Position numbers and translations under genes: made by a program. The notes under the pieces are model-generated. The model searched no databases. It was given only the letters and a program-made list of their open reading frames with translations, and was not told the origin of the DNA. A stretch of DNA of 64,000 nt from the NCBI RefSeq assembly GCF_016808335.1, contig NC_053138.1, forward strand, positions 53,846,951 to 53,910,950, given 5' to 3'. Each line of letters begins with the position of its first letter. Position 1 is the stretch's first letter. Shown here piece after piece: positions 47,147 to 59,245 of this stretch. Origin of the DNA: Panicum virgatum. Taxonomy: Eukaryota > Streptophyta > Magnoliopsida > Poales > Poaceae.

Positions 47147-47151
47147 GTGGA

Positions 47152-48626
47152 TGTTGACGCTCGCTAACGACTCATTTCAAGTGTCACCTAGAGCCTGAAA
47201 TCAGGAGAATAAAGTCTTATACCTGCTGATGTTATCCAGAAAGAGCCAATTCCACGTTTCCTCTTAGAAATATTGCTATATCGGAATTCGGGCAGAAATG
47301 CTGGTAACACAGGCTTCAAGCGTCAAGATACAAACCCTACATCAGAGCAAGCTATCAGCTCCTGCATGAGTGTAGGAAAGACGAGTGTCAACACTAGTGG
47401 TAGGAGACTAACAAATTCCACAAAGTATTGGTATATATTTATGTGCAGGTTGCTTATGCTTGGAAATGAGAGGAGAATGCAGCCCAAAAGCAAGGTGACA
47501 CGCCATGGATCCAAGGCAACAACTTCTCGACGAATTAGACGCGTTCACGAGGATCTACGGGTCCACCAGAGCTACCAAACCGACTTAAGACAGGCCCTTA
47601 CCCATATATATGACATGGGGGCCCACCTAGCAGCCATCTGACCGAAGACCGGGCCAAACTGGTGGTCGGCCGACCATGTGGTGATGGCCCACGGGCCCCA
47701 CCGACTTGCAGATGACACATGGAAAGGTGCTATTGGTCCTCCATGGCGCTTTGGGTCGGTTCTCGAGCAAATGGCTGGTGGCTCCCCCCTATATATATAT
47801 GAGGCGAGGGGGCTCAAATGAAGACACACACACCACACTCATCACATCACACCTTCTCTTGAGTTCTCACTTGAGTGAGAGTTGTCTTAGGGAGTTAAGA
47901 GTAGAGGTACTCGGGAGGGGCGCCGGTAACGGCGCTCTTCTCCAATTTGTACCTCTACACGACAGTGAGGAGGAGTCGGGGGAAGTGCCGGGCTTGTCGG
48001 CGCTCTTCTCCGCTTGTACCTCGACGGATACTTATTCGATTGTAAGTGTTCGAGACTTTCTTTGTTTATTTAGAACTAGAGTCTAGATCGTAAGTTATCA
48101 TCTCTGCCTTATATTAATTGATGTGTATGTTTAGAGAGTAGCATTTGACTCTAAAGTTGGGCTCCGGATAGAAAAGGATAACCCTGTACGTCTCTAGAGT
48201 TAGTAGGGAAAGGCGTAGACGTGGTGTCTAGGCTGGACTATACCACTCAGTTGTTCGATAGTCCCACGGTTTGTAGAGGTAGCCGGCAGGTGGTGATAGT
48301 CCTGTTCGAGCCCTATTAATTCTCCACATTCGGATATTGGATAGAGCACTATTACTGGAGCTATTGGCTTGAATAAGCCAGTCGAAACCGGTAGCTCGAA
48401 GTATAACGGCGACGTGATCTCTTCTTCTAGGCATAGATTCTAGATGTTAGAAAGTCCTCTCTTTCTTATCCTCCTACACCAGTGTGTGTTCTTGGACAGC
48501 CTGAACCCGTAGATAATGTACTCACGTTCATCAGTGGATACGATACTCTGGAATACTCTTGGGTGAAAGCTACAGCGGTATTCGTACACTTGCGGATTTT
48601 ATTCGTGACGTTACAAAGTACCAATA
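47152..48626 (+). mobile_element. Solo LTR of an Athila-like gypsy element
   Basis: It begins TGTTGACGCTCGCTAACGAC, like the Athila LTRs at 55386 and 60678, and shares GCTACAGCGGTATTC near its end. GTGGA flanks it at 47147-47151 and 48627-48631. It ends CAATA where TGTTG predicts CAACA, one C-to-T change. It has a TATA-like CTATATATATATGAGG at about 47790. Only one LTR and no internal region, so LTR-LTR recombination removed the rest. Confidence 0.85.
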
Positions 48627-48749
48627 GTGGATCAAAGCGATTAAAGGGCGAAATCTACTACATGCTGAATCAATCCTAACAAAAATATCCTCTTTTTTTA
48701 ACGAACGGCTAGGCGAGATTGTACCTATATGCACTCTGTTCGCTGTGCT

Positions 48750-49045
48750 GTGGCTGGTGCTGATTTGTTGTGAGAGAAAAGTACTGTTGGCTGGCTGGTG
48801 GCTGGTGCTAGTTTGGTGTGAGAGAAAAACACTGTTGGCTGGTTGCAGCGAATAGAGTGATATTTCATTGATAGAGGAGAATGAAGACATTTTACTAGTG
48901 GCTGGTGCTGATTTGTTGTGAGAGAAAAGTACTGTTGGCTGGCTGGTGGCTGGTGCTAGTTTGGTGTGAGAGAAAAACACTGTTGGCTGGTTGCAGCGAA
49001 TAGAGTGATATTTCATTGATAGAGGAGAATGAAGACATTTTACTA
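48750..49045. repeat. Perfect 148-bp tandem duplication of a MITE-like sequence
   Basis: 48750-48897 and 48898-49045 look identical. The unit contains TGTGAGAGAAAA and CTGTTGGCTGG repeats known from widespread grass MITEs. The copies end CATTTTACTA. Confidence 0.85.
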
Positions 49046-49275
49046 TTTATACGCACTCGATATCTATAATATAGTGGCCAGCAATAAGAGGAACACAAAT
49101 ATAATTAATACACATGCTTCATTAGGGTCAACATGTACATGGACTGGACGACCCATGCATGTGAGGAACGGAAAATCGGAAATGGAACTTTGTATAAGCG
49201 ACTGCTACATGGTAGATTCCTTCCCCAGTTGCCCTGGGCTTTGTACGAAAAGTAGGTGCCATGGATGCTCATGCT

Positions 49276-51373
49276 CTAACCATCCGGCCTGTCCGTGTCC
49301 GAGGCCGGTTTTGATAAAGAAAGGACCTCGGGCATCGGCTTCATGTCTAGCAAGACCATGCGCACATCGTGGATGCTCGGCCTCTGCGGGGGGTCTGGCT
49401 GCTGCCTGCAAACGAGGCCGAGGTGCAGGAGCTTGGATGCCTGGGCTTGATTAAACTCTCCCTCCAGCGCCGGGTCGACGGCGTCGAGAAGGCAGCCTTC
49501 GCCGTGCAGCGTCCTGACCCAGTGGTCCAGGGGCATCGTCGTCGTTGCGTTACCCACCACGACGGCGGTGCTATGACGCCGCCGGCCGGACACGAGCTCC
49601 ATGACAAGGGCGCCGAGGTCCGCGATGTCCTCCTGCAAGGCGGCGTCCCTGTCCGCCAGAGCTGATGCGTCGCCGCCGCCGCCGCTGGCGATTCTCTCGG
49701 GGCGGTAGCCGAAGTGGTCGTCGAGATGCGCGGTGGAGTCGTGGTCAAGCATGATGCTGGACGCCCCGATCGATCCGTGGGGCGCGCCGGTCACGTGCAG
49801 CTGGTACAGCCCCTGGGCGACGTCCTTGACAATGCTGTGGCGGAGCGACCAGCTTAGTGTCGACCCTCTGTTGGCCTCAGGGAAGAGATGCTGCTCTAGG
49901 CTGCCGTTGGTCATGTAGTCGTACACGAGATGGAACCGTCCTTTGCCAAAGCTGTAACCTGCAAGTGTTATCAACGCAACGATTTACTATTAGTGTCGAT
50001 TCAGTTTTGCTAGAGAGAGTTAACAATGCAACGATTATTATTTATCAAAATCGCTAGATTAAAAGAAAAACCATGAAAGTGTTATCGATCTATTTATATA
50101 AAAAGAAACTATCCATGACATGGCGCTCACACATGTCCGACGAAAGATCGAAAAGGGCAGCGATGACCGAGGTGTTTTGCATCAGTTAATTACGCCAGTC
50201 TGAGTGGGAGTTTCATAGGCACAGTTAGACAAATGACACTCTAGCTGAACCCGACGACAAACTTGGTATTGTGCAATGCTATAACTCCACATTCTGATTT
50301 ATCTAATTCACTTTGATGTTTCCCACTTCCTGTCACATAGCTAAAGATAGGAGAGAAATCACTAAACCAATTAGAAAAAAAGGAGAAATCGGCATTGTAG
50401 TAATAAGGAGACATGCATGATAGTAGTACATACAATTCCCAAATTTATTGACTAAAACTACCAGCACTGAAAAAGGACACTCACCGAGTAGGTTGACGAG
50501 GTTCTTGTGCCGCAGGGTGAACTTGAACTTGGACTTGAGATCTCCGCGGATACGCTTGCACTGCTCATCGGTGAATGTGGTGCGGAACCTCTTGATGGCC
50601 ACCGTGGCGGGCAGGCCTTCGTCCTTGACAAATTTGGTCCCTTTGAACACGACCCAGGGCCCACCACGCCGGCCAAGCAGGGACTTCCTCCCGAAGTTGT
50701 TGGTTGCCAAGTGCAGCTGCTCGTAGTCAAATTCCTTGAGCAACACAGAGATGGAAGGCGAGTACATGGCGAGGGGATCCCCCGTCACAGCCCTCTCCTC
50801 CGGCTTTGCACGCCCCGGAACCGGCGGCAGACCTGGCCGCCGCAGCGGAGAACCAGCAGCAGATCGCGCGGGCGAGCGGTGGTGGTTCGTACTCGAGGTC
50901 GAGGGGTGGTGCGAGGGCGAGGAGCCGTGGGATAACCAAAACTGTACCGGACTCCGCACCATGGTCGGGTTGATGGACATCGGGTTGTCGTAGTACCTCA
51001 CGTTCCACGACGAGTCACCGGTCGATCCCGCCGCCGCCGCCGGGGTGGAGCCTTTATCCGCGACGCCAGCCGACGATGACTGCTGGTTACTGTGGCGACG
51101 ATGGCCCTGCAGCTTATTGGGCACGGACGACACAGCCGCGGCGTTCCTGTTTCTGCGGCGGAGGAGGCAGGTCACGAGGGCTACCGCCGCAGCTGCAACA
51201 AGGACGCCGGCGACCGGGAGCGCCACCACGAAGCACAGCTTGCATCGAGGAGGAAGGTGCGCGCCCGCAGGCGGATGGCCTCTGCTTCCTGGGTCATTTC
51301 TGGCAGAACAAAGTTGGCATGAAATCATCAGCAGCGCAAGACAGACCAGTATGGCCATCGACAAGCGAGACAT
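49276..51373 (-). CDS. Receptor-like (pseudo)kinase, two exons, single membrane pass
   Basis: Exon 1 51373-50485 and exon 2 49958-49276, with donor GTGAGT and acceptor TTGCAG; joined frame 523 residues, stop TAG. Signal peptide about 1-24, a short ectodomain, membrane segment about 46-71, then a basic Ser-rich juxtamembrane region. The kinase domain starts near residue 215 (FDYEQLHLATNNFG). The ATP lysine (VAIKRF, K261) and DYMTNGSLEQHLF are present. The catalytic loop reads HGSIGASSIML (H357) where active kinases have HRD, and the DFG region reads DDHFG (376-380). The glycine loop is also weak. The kinase text is closest to lectin-type RLKs, but no lectin domain is present. It probably acts as a binding or scaffold pseudokinase at the plasma membrane (inference). 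The GC-rich first exon and GT/AG intron support a host gene. Confidence 0.88.
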
Positions 51374-51780
51374 CCAAACTTCGTTCTAATGCTTGTGGAA
51401 TTTTTCTCTTTTTTTTGGAAGAAAGAATGTTTGCTTGTGATTTTTGGAGCAGCTGCGGCTGTGCATAAAGTTGCGTGGGTGGGGATCGGTGTATACTAAT
51501 AATGAAACAGAAAGATTCTCATGCAACAAGCAGCTAGCTTTCGTTCTGTTAACGTCTCGGACAATAGAATAGAACAGCACGCAAGCCACTTGTTTTTTGC
51601 GAAAAGCAGCCACCAAATTGGCTGTTGGAAACCGTCGTCATCTTTTTTTCTTGATGGCGAAACCGTGATATGACGATAGACGTGAAGATGTAATAGCTCC
51701 GTAATTTCCTTAACAGGGGTCCACACGCATCTCATTATGGATAAGAAGTCACTCAGTGACCAGTTCACGCGTGAAGTAAG
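51374..51780 (-). promoter_or_regulatory. Upstream region of the kinase gene
   Basis: About 400 bases with no ORF of interest before a retroelement fragment begins. The leader and promoter must lie here unless the retroelement supplies them. No TATA box can be placed with confidence. Confidence 0.35.
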
Positions 51781-53420
51781 TTTTGAGGGACCGATACTGG
51801 CGACAAAAGAGGGGTGAATGGAAGCCGATCAAAATTTCTCTCGAAATCGATCCGTCGGCCTATATCCCAAAATTCACCGCAAACCCTCTACCTAAGGTAC
51901 GTGAGAATAGCTATGGACAAACTATCTCACAGAAGCACACCCTAGGAAACTTCGCGGAAGCAAAACGGGAAAAACTCCCCAATCAGCAGCACTACTGAGT
52001 CAGACCGGTCTGACCACTAGCACAGACCGGTTGGGCTGGAAATTGAATTTCCAGACCGGTCAGGCCGGTTACCCAGACCGGTCAGACCGGTCGCTCCCAG
52101 ACAGCCCGCAACCAAAGCTTCAAATGGCAAAACTCGAGCAAACAAAATCTAAATCCAACGAAACTTGGAGGATACCTTCACACCTGTCCCATGAACATAT
52201 CCTCAAGAGATCTCTCCCAAAAGATTAAAGAATCTTGTGAATTCGGGGGAAGATCAAAGTGGATTGGGGTTTTCCCATGAACACAAAAACTCCAATTCGT
52301 GAGAACTCACGATTCCAGGGGGTTTAGCACTAGGCTAGATGCATCGGAATCGTCACAAAGAGTTCAACAAAACAAGAATTCAAAGGGTTGTCTCCTCCAA
52401 ACACAAAACACACCAAAAGAGGAGAATTCAAACCCAAAACGTAAGAAAGAAAGGAGAGGACGAATACTCTGCACACATAGATGATTTCAACAAGATTTCA
52501 TTCATAAATTTCAGAGGAATTCACCTATACAAAGGCTAGAGCCATCCGCCCATCATCCTACCCACTAATTTGAGAGATTAGCTAAACCCTAACCCTCTTT
52601 TGCTTTGGAGTCCTTGGTCCTAACCTGAAGCAGGGGCAGGGAGAAGGAAAAACGAAGAGAATACAAAAAGACTCAAGAGACTCAACCAGCCACGGGCTGG
52701 TGGGGGTATTTATACCCAGCTGCTGCGGCCAGACCGGTCAGACCTGTCCATGGGACCGGTCAGACCGGTCGGGTCTGCAGCAGCCCGCTGTACAGACTCA
52801 ATCGACGGCGGAGTTTCTTTCTTCAACTCGAAGTCTTTGCTGCGATGCCGCCACGTCGACGAAGTTCCGGTCCGCGGTTTTGGAGGGTCCGCGAAACCCG
52901 GGTAGGTGGCCGGTTTTGAGAAAACCGCCAAAACTTCACGCGCGGGAAGATTCCCGCCTCCACGCTGTGGCCCTAGACGCCGTTCCCACCTCGGCCTTCT
53001 GACGGCCCTAGACGCCGCCCGACGCCCGTCACCTCCTCGCCCGCAGCGAGGCCCTAGACGCCGTCGACGCCCGTCGCATCCGTCAGTCCCGAGACCGACG
53101 CCTGTGCCTCCACGACTTGGCGTCTTCAACCGTCGTCCGCCTGCTTGGTTTTGTGGCGCAAACCAAGAAACCCGCCTTCCGTCGCCGCTTGCGCCCTCGA
53201 TCCAGGAATGGACGCCACAGCTGCCGCCCGGCCTGAGCTCCTCCACGGCAGCTCTCCGTCGACATTCGACGCCCGTGTACCTGCAATCCAAAGACCAAGT
53301 GCACGATCATACCGCACGGTTGACAATTTACTCATCACAAGCAGGATAGAGTACTCTCATTCCTCAAGTTTTAAGGAATATCGCTCAACTCTTAAACTCA
53401 AATTAAGATAAGAAAACGGA
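51781..53420. mobile_element. Retroelement (probably SIRE-like LTR) fragment with ACCGGTC repeats
   Basis: GAGGGGTGAATGG near its start resembles the inner LTR edge of the SIRE element (GGGGGGTGAATAGG). GACCGGTCAGACCGGTC motifs are clustered at about 52000-52100 and 52728-52772, in the same relative places as the motif clusters of the SIRE LTR. The GC-rich 52800-53250 gives frames on both strands without known domains. Borders and TSD not found. Confidence 0.4.
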
Positions 53421-55039
53421 AACGCACGTAATTTGGACCTAGCTGACTGACTTGAAGTCAATAATCTAAGGGAAATGGCAAGGCCATTGTTTGATTTCAT
53501 AGTGATTTAACGACAACATACTTATTGGGAGTAAAATGGTTAGTTGTCAAGCATGTATAATTCTAGGCATTTTAGATCTTAATAAGATAAATTTCCATCT
53601 CAAGTCATAGCAACCTCTGACACATCCTAACGGAGCCTAACGACGTGGGTGTGTGGGCACCTACCCATGTGCAGTCTGAATGTTTTTCTTTTGTTTTGAA
53701 AATACAGTCTGAATGTTTTTCATTACTCATTTCCTAGTCATAGCAACAACCTCTGACACATCCTAAAGACTCAGCGTAGGATTATACTACTGATTTGCAG
53801 CGCGAGTCAGCTCAGTAGTCTCTATCACGGGGCATACGTCAAACAAGTGAACAACCATCGCTAGAGTAGGACGTAATACATTACGTTTACGCGGCGGGCT
53901 AAATAAATAAATATATATAAATAAATAAATAATAGTATGATGTAAGCTTGTTATGAACCTTCCTAGAAATTCCATCTTTCGATTTCAAGCATACGTCGTT
54001 CTCTACCATCTCAGTCTAAATAATGCAAACTTAACTTTGACGTTCAATTAACTTTATCTAATTACAAATAAACTATTTTGTGGGTTACACAGTACGTGTT
54101 TATAATAAAAAATACCCCACGCCTTTTTTATTTTAATTCGCATGTATGCAACCAAACATATATATCTTCCAGCAGTAATAGCCACCAGATACACATATGC
54201 AAAAATACTGGGTAGGCATACAGGTCGCGCTCTGTGTATCTGCATAGGTCAATGAATGCAAAATTATAGTCATTTTGGACAGCGTCACGATCTTCAAAAC
54301 ACAATTTTGATTTTTTGTTTTTATAAAAAATATTTATAAAAATGTGATATATGTATACTTTTATGAAAATATTTTCCAAGACAAATCTATTCATATAATT
54401 TTCACATTTTCAAACTCAACAACTTGAGAGTTATTCATGATTTATATTTCTAAGATTTGACTCAAATTTTATCCTAAACAACTTCCTTTACGAGTATGGA
54501 GGGAGTATTGATTATACTTCATTTGCTACCAGATGGAATTCATCTTAAGGTGGAATTCATTTTGACCTGTACATCCGCGTGTTGCTATCTTCTCCTTCTA
54601 GAACCTTGCCATGCCTATCGAACTCCAAATCTCGTCTTGCAAATTTTGTGTAACGTCTCAAAATATAAGTCTCCGGTATTCTTTGAACTTGGATTTGTAT
54701 GAAAGTTCGCAACAGGTGCACGCAGAAAAGACCTAAAATGTTTGTGGACAATTCAACTGTCATGATTGCATATCCATACATTTATTCTTATATTTCGAAA
54801 ACTTCATTTTTAGCAGTACCTGTATGCTCCCACTTCCTGCACTCGCAAGTGTAGCAGCCTCCCCCTTTGTCAACTTGTACCTTGATCTGGTGTTGGCCCC
54901 ACGTTATAAACGTGTGCCCGATAAATGTACATGCGCTGGAGTTCGAACCCATGACTTGTGGGCTCGCGCATAGTCTTCTCTACTATTCCATCCACACAGC
55001 ACATGTGAGTACATAGGAGATGATATCCTTTTTAAGTAA
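53421..55039. other. Intergenic DNA without a supported gene
   Basis: AT-rich. A repeat of CTCTGACACATCCTAA occurs at about 53616 and 53751, and an AAAT/ATAT-rich microsatellite at about 53903-53932. GTTCGAACCC at 54941 is a B box-like word. Confidence 0.4.
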
Positions 55040-55366
55040 CCCAGGTGGACCATTTAGTATCGGACCATAATCATTTAATACCACGCCATAACACCACCCG
55101 ATACTACTAAATGCCACCATTTATTACTGGATGGTGTTAAAAACCGGTACTAAATGGCTGGGCCCCTCGGGAGCCATTTAATACTGGATCATAACACCAA
55201 TCGGTACTAAATGATAGCATTTAGTACCGGATGATGTTAAAAACTAGTACTAAATGGCTCCGGGGGTACTGTGCTGTAGAACCGATACTAAATTGGCATT
55301 AGTACCGGCTTTAAAGCAACTGGTACTAACTGGAGGTGGACGAATGTCTCTTTTTCTAATAGTGAG
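55040..55366. mobile_element. Right end of a third CACTA transposon
   Basis: It ends CTTTTTCTAATAGTG (reverse complement starts CACTATTAGAAAAAG). The preceding ~300 bases have ACCGGTACTAAATGG / CCATTTAGTACCGG units in both orientations. The other end is not in the window. Confidence 0.75.
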
Positions 55367-55385
55367 TTTTTCACAATTAACCCAT

Positions 55386-56914
55386 TGTTGACGCTCACTA
55401 ACGACAATTTTCAGGCGTCAACTTGATCAGAAAATCATGAGAGTTTGTATTTCTTACACGCATCTTTATCCAATAAAATCTCTAAACCACACTTCACCTT
55501 CTAGAAAATGCAAGTTGTGTTTTTGAGCTAATATGCAGGTTGCAAGCACACTTTGGCCTGACATAAAACCCCAGAAATTATCAGAGCACTGATTCAGGCT
55601 CAATTGGACCAAGTGTAGCCCAAAAGCCAACTCAAACCCACTCAAGATAGACCAAGACCAGTGTGGACCAGACAAGGCAGCCCAGGACAGCCCACCAGAG
55701 AAAGTTGGGGGCAGTTGGAGCCTCGGGCAGGCCAGCCGACCACCCTGGTCGGCCAAGCTGGCCCGTGGGCCCCACCGCCTTAACCAAGCCACGTGTCGTC
55801 TCCTGGATGGTCCTTTAGGTCGGTTTGGAGAATCTCACCCCGTGGCTCGCTGCTATAAATACAAGGGGGTAGAGATTAGAACACACACACACTCACACAT
55901 CTCACAACACTCACCTCTTGCATAGTCTTTAGGCTTAGTGGAGTTTAGGAGAAGTCTAGGAGTCATCGAGTCGTCGGAGTTGCTCGAGAGTTCTAGTATA
56001 GGTTCATCTCTAGCTCTCTCTTGTAATATTCGGTTGTTTGTAATAGAATTAGACTATGGTTATCGATATCTGCTCGAAGTATGCTCTGAGTTATCAGATA
56101 TATGCTTCTTGATCTGGTTGCGTTATTGTTGAATGCTTGCATTGTATGACCGCCCTGTGCTTGTGATGGTTAACATATCGGCCTTTGAACTCTATCAACT
56201 GCTCCAGTATTCGTATGTTTGCTCTAGTGTGATGTCTGTCCATCCAGAGGGTGGGGGCTCCGCGCGGGACATTAGAGTATCGCTTACTAGTGTAGACATG
56301 GTGTCTAGATTAGCTAAGAGTTGCTGGATGTCAACTATACCCATGGTTTGTAGAGGTAGCCGGCAGGTGGTGACAGCCCTGTTCGGCCCTAGTAATTCTC
56401 CGCGTTCGGTATGGGGGGTAGGAGGTGCATAAAGCCGTCGGAGTGTACGGGCTCCTCCCGTTGCTTCGATAGCGGTCTCTCTGTTGTATAGTTTAATCTC
56501 TGACGATCTAATCATAAGATGACATAGATATAGCTAGCCTAGCACAGTTGACTCGAGCTATAACTTCTATCTTGCTCCCGGCCTAAAGCATCTTTTCGTT
56601 TCTTTTATTTATTTATCAAGAGGGTGGTTTATGTGTGTGTCACACTATCTCCTACCACATTATCTATCTTACCCCTGTTTATGCAAGAGAATACCCAATC
56701 TAGATAAAATTCATCAACTAGTCTATATCTCTTCATTCACCGTCTTCCCTGAGGAAATATAAATGACACCGCGGTATAATCCCAGGTAAAATGCTACAGC
56801 GGTATTCCGTGCGCTTGCAGATTTATTCGTGGTTCATGAAATACCTTCCACTCCAATTGGCGTCTGCGGGCGTTATCGCTGTTTTCCCGGTGGCGACGCT
56901 GGTAGGCGCCAACA
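55386..56914 (+). repeat. Athila 5' LTR (1529 bp)
   Basis: TGTTGACGCTCACTAACG to GCGCCAACA. A TATA-like CTATAAATACAAGG at about 55852 is probably the promoter. Confidence 0.93.
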
Positions 56915-56923
56915 AGCAATTTT

Positions 56924-56941
56924 TGGCGCCGTTGCCGGGGA
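56924..56941 (+). other. Athila primer binding site, tRNA-Asp type
   Basis: TGGCGCCGTTGCCGGGGA, the primer site usual in Athila elements, nine bases after the LTR. Confidence 0.9.
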
Positions 56942-57061
56942 AGGCACAGATTGAAGTATATAGATAAAGTTATGAACAAAATCGAAATTGGTATTCGCTT
57001 GCTAAACATGCTAACTTGGCTTTGTTTTCTTGTCTTTGTCTATATTTAAATAGGGTAGTGT

Positions 57062-59245
57062 ATGACCGGTTTCGACTTGCCGCAAAACTTTCATTCCAAT
57101 CCAGAGTCACTTCTGAGAAGAGTTCGTCCTCGTGTCGTACCTCCTCAAATCTCACTCTCGGCAGCCAAACTAGTCATCGCATCATCATCAGCTCCTCGAG
57201 CTATGGCCCAGGAGACACTCCGTGATTACTCTGCTCCGTCGGCTAACCAGGTCCCCACCGGGCCCGAGGTTAATACCAGAGGGGAAAATTTCGAAATCAA
57301 GACGGGTCTCATTACGATGGTGCAGGCCAGGCCATTCTCTGGCAAGGCCAATGAGGATGCCAGCACTCATCTCCAGCAGTTTCTGGAGCTCTGCAGTACT
57401 TTTGTTATCAAGGGTGTATCGCAAGATGCAATCTGGCTCTGTCTGTTTCCGTTCCCTCTCTTGGGGAGAGCGAAGCAATGGTTTTATGCTAACAAGGGTG
57501 TTGTGGACACTTGAGACAAATGTGCCAAGGCGTTCCTCGCGAAGTTCTTCCTGATGGGCAAAACCAATGCTCTTCGTGGATGGATTTCGAACTTCCAGCA
57601 GACATCAAATGAGTCAATTCCTGAAGTTTGGGAGAGACTTCAGGAGTACATTCTAGCATGTCCGCTCCATGGAATAGACAATTGGCTCCTTCTTCAAAAC
57701 TTCTACAATGGTTTGACGCAGTCATCTCGTGATCATGTGGATGCCACTGCAGGTGGAGCTTTCTTCTCGCTGACCATTGAAAGAGCTACATCATTAATCG
57801 AGAAGATGGTGTCCAATCAAGGTTGAGCGATGATCGCCTCGAACCACGCCAGCGAGGCATGCACTCCGTCAAGGAGGCCGACATGCGCGCTATGAAGATT
57901 GATCTCCTCCTCAAGAAATTCAGGATTATTCCCAAGATAATGCAAACACTTCAAGCCTTGGAAACTCACATGACATGTGAGGTCTGCGGGAATGTTAGAC
58001 ATTCGGGCGACAACTGCCCAGAAACCCAAGAAGAAGCACTATATCTCAATGGTGACAACAATGGCTTTCGTCCACAAGGAGCTCAGGGGTGGAATCAACC
58101 ATGCCCATATTATTAAGGAGGTAATGGCAATTCAAATTCTTTCAATCCTAACCAACCTACCTTGAGAGATCTTGTCTACAGCCAAGCAAAGATCAATGAG
58201 TCTCTTCAGAAGAAGTTGGCCGCTACATACAAATCTATGGAGACGATCCATGCCAAGATGGACGGATTCTCCACTGCTATCAAGAACCAGCTGAGTTTCA
58301 ACAAGATGCTCGAAACTCAATTGGCTCAGCTAGCTGCTGCCACACCTGCTGCTGAATTAGGGAAGATTCCGGGGCAACTCGAATCAACTCTAGAGAGCGT
58401 CAATGTCATAAATGCTATGTGGAAAGAGCCACATAGCAGGACACCCTTCAGCTACACAGAGAAGCTCACACACCCAAGAAGAGGTGCGTGGGGCGAGTTA
58501 GCAGCTACAGTACGAGAAGATTCTGGAACCCCAGTAATCAATTGCTCAATATTTGATTATGAGTTTGATCACGCTCTATATGACCTTGGAGCCAGCGTCA
58601 ACATTATGCCCAAGGTAACATTTGAGAAGTTAGGCCATCCATCAATTTCCCCTACTGCTATGTGTGTTCAGCTGGCGGATTCCACTGTGAGATATCCTGA
58701 AGGAGTTGAGGAAAATCTTATGGTAAAAGTCAAGAATACCTACATATTAGTGGACTTCGTAGTCCTCGATATGGAAGGAGATCTTGGGATCCCGCTCATA
58801 CTTGGACGCCTGTTTCTCAAGGATACAAATGCCAGAATTGATGTAGGGACAGGAAGAATCAGCCTCTGTATCATGGGAAAGACCATGAAGTTCAAATTTC
58901 AAAACAAGAGGAAAGTATTCCTGATCCATAAGGATAGTGAAAAATAGGGGTTATGGGCAGAACCCGGTTGGGATGATCAAGATTATCACTCCCCATCCAA
59001 GCCAGCTTGGGAGGATTGGGAGATTCATACACCCCCAACCGAGCCAGTGGAATACGATAAGAAGATCCCCTATTTTATCACCAATACAGTATGAGAAGAT
59101 TTGGAGACCGTCTATCCTACATCCTAGGATCCTGTTCCTGCACCGCCTACACCACCAAAGAAGAATAAGAAAATATGGCACAAGAAGAACAAGACGTCAT
59201 CGACCGCTACTACTTCTCCAGGTACGGACGAAACGACCTCAACCT
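57062..59245 (+). pseudogene. Athila gag-protease, several stops and a frameshift
   Basis: ATG at 57062. Gag core near 57290-57500 (FEIKTGLITMVQARPFSG), TGA at 57512-57514 where relatives have Trp, then the same frame to a lost base near 57822. The second frame has the zinc knuckle CEVCGNVRHSGDNC, TAA at 58114-58116 (Gln in relatives), and a retropepsin-like part with DLGASVNIMP as active-site motif (about 58580). TAG at 58945-58947 is followed by an in-frame tail (GWDDQDY, TPPTEPVEYDKK) to about 59245. The product would be a particle and processing polyprotein. It resembles Athila gag-PR by position, knuckle and protease motif. Confidence 0.88.
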
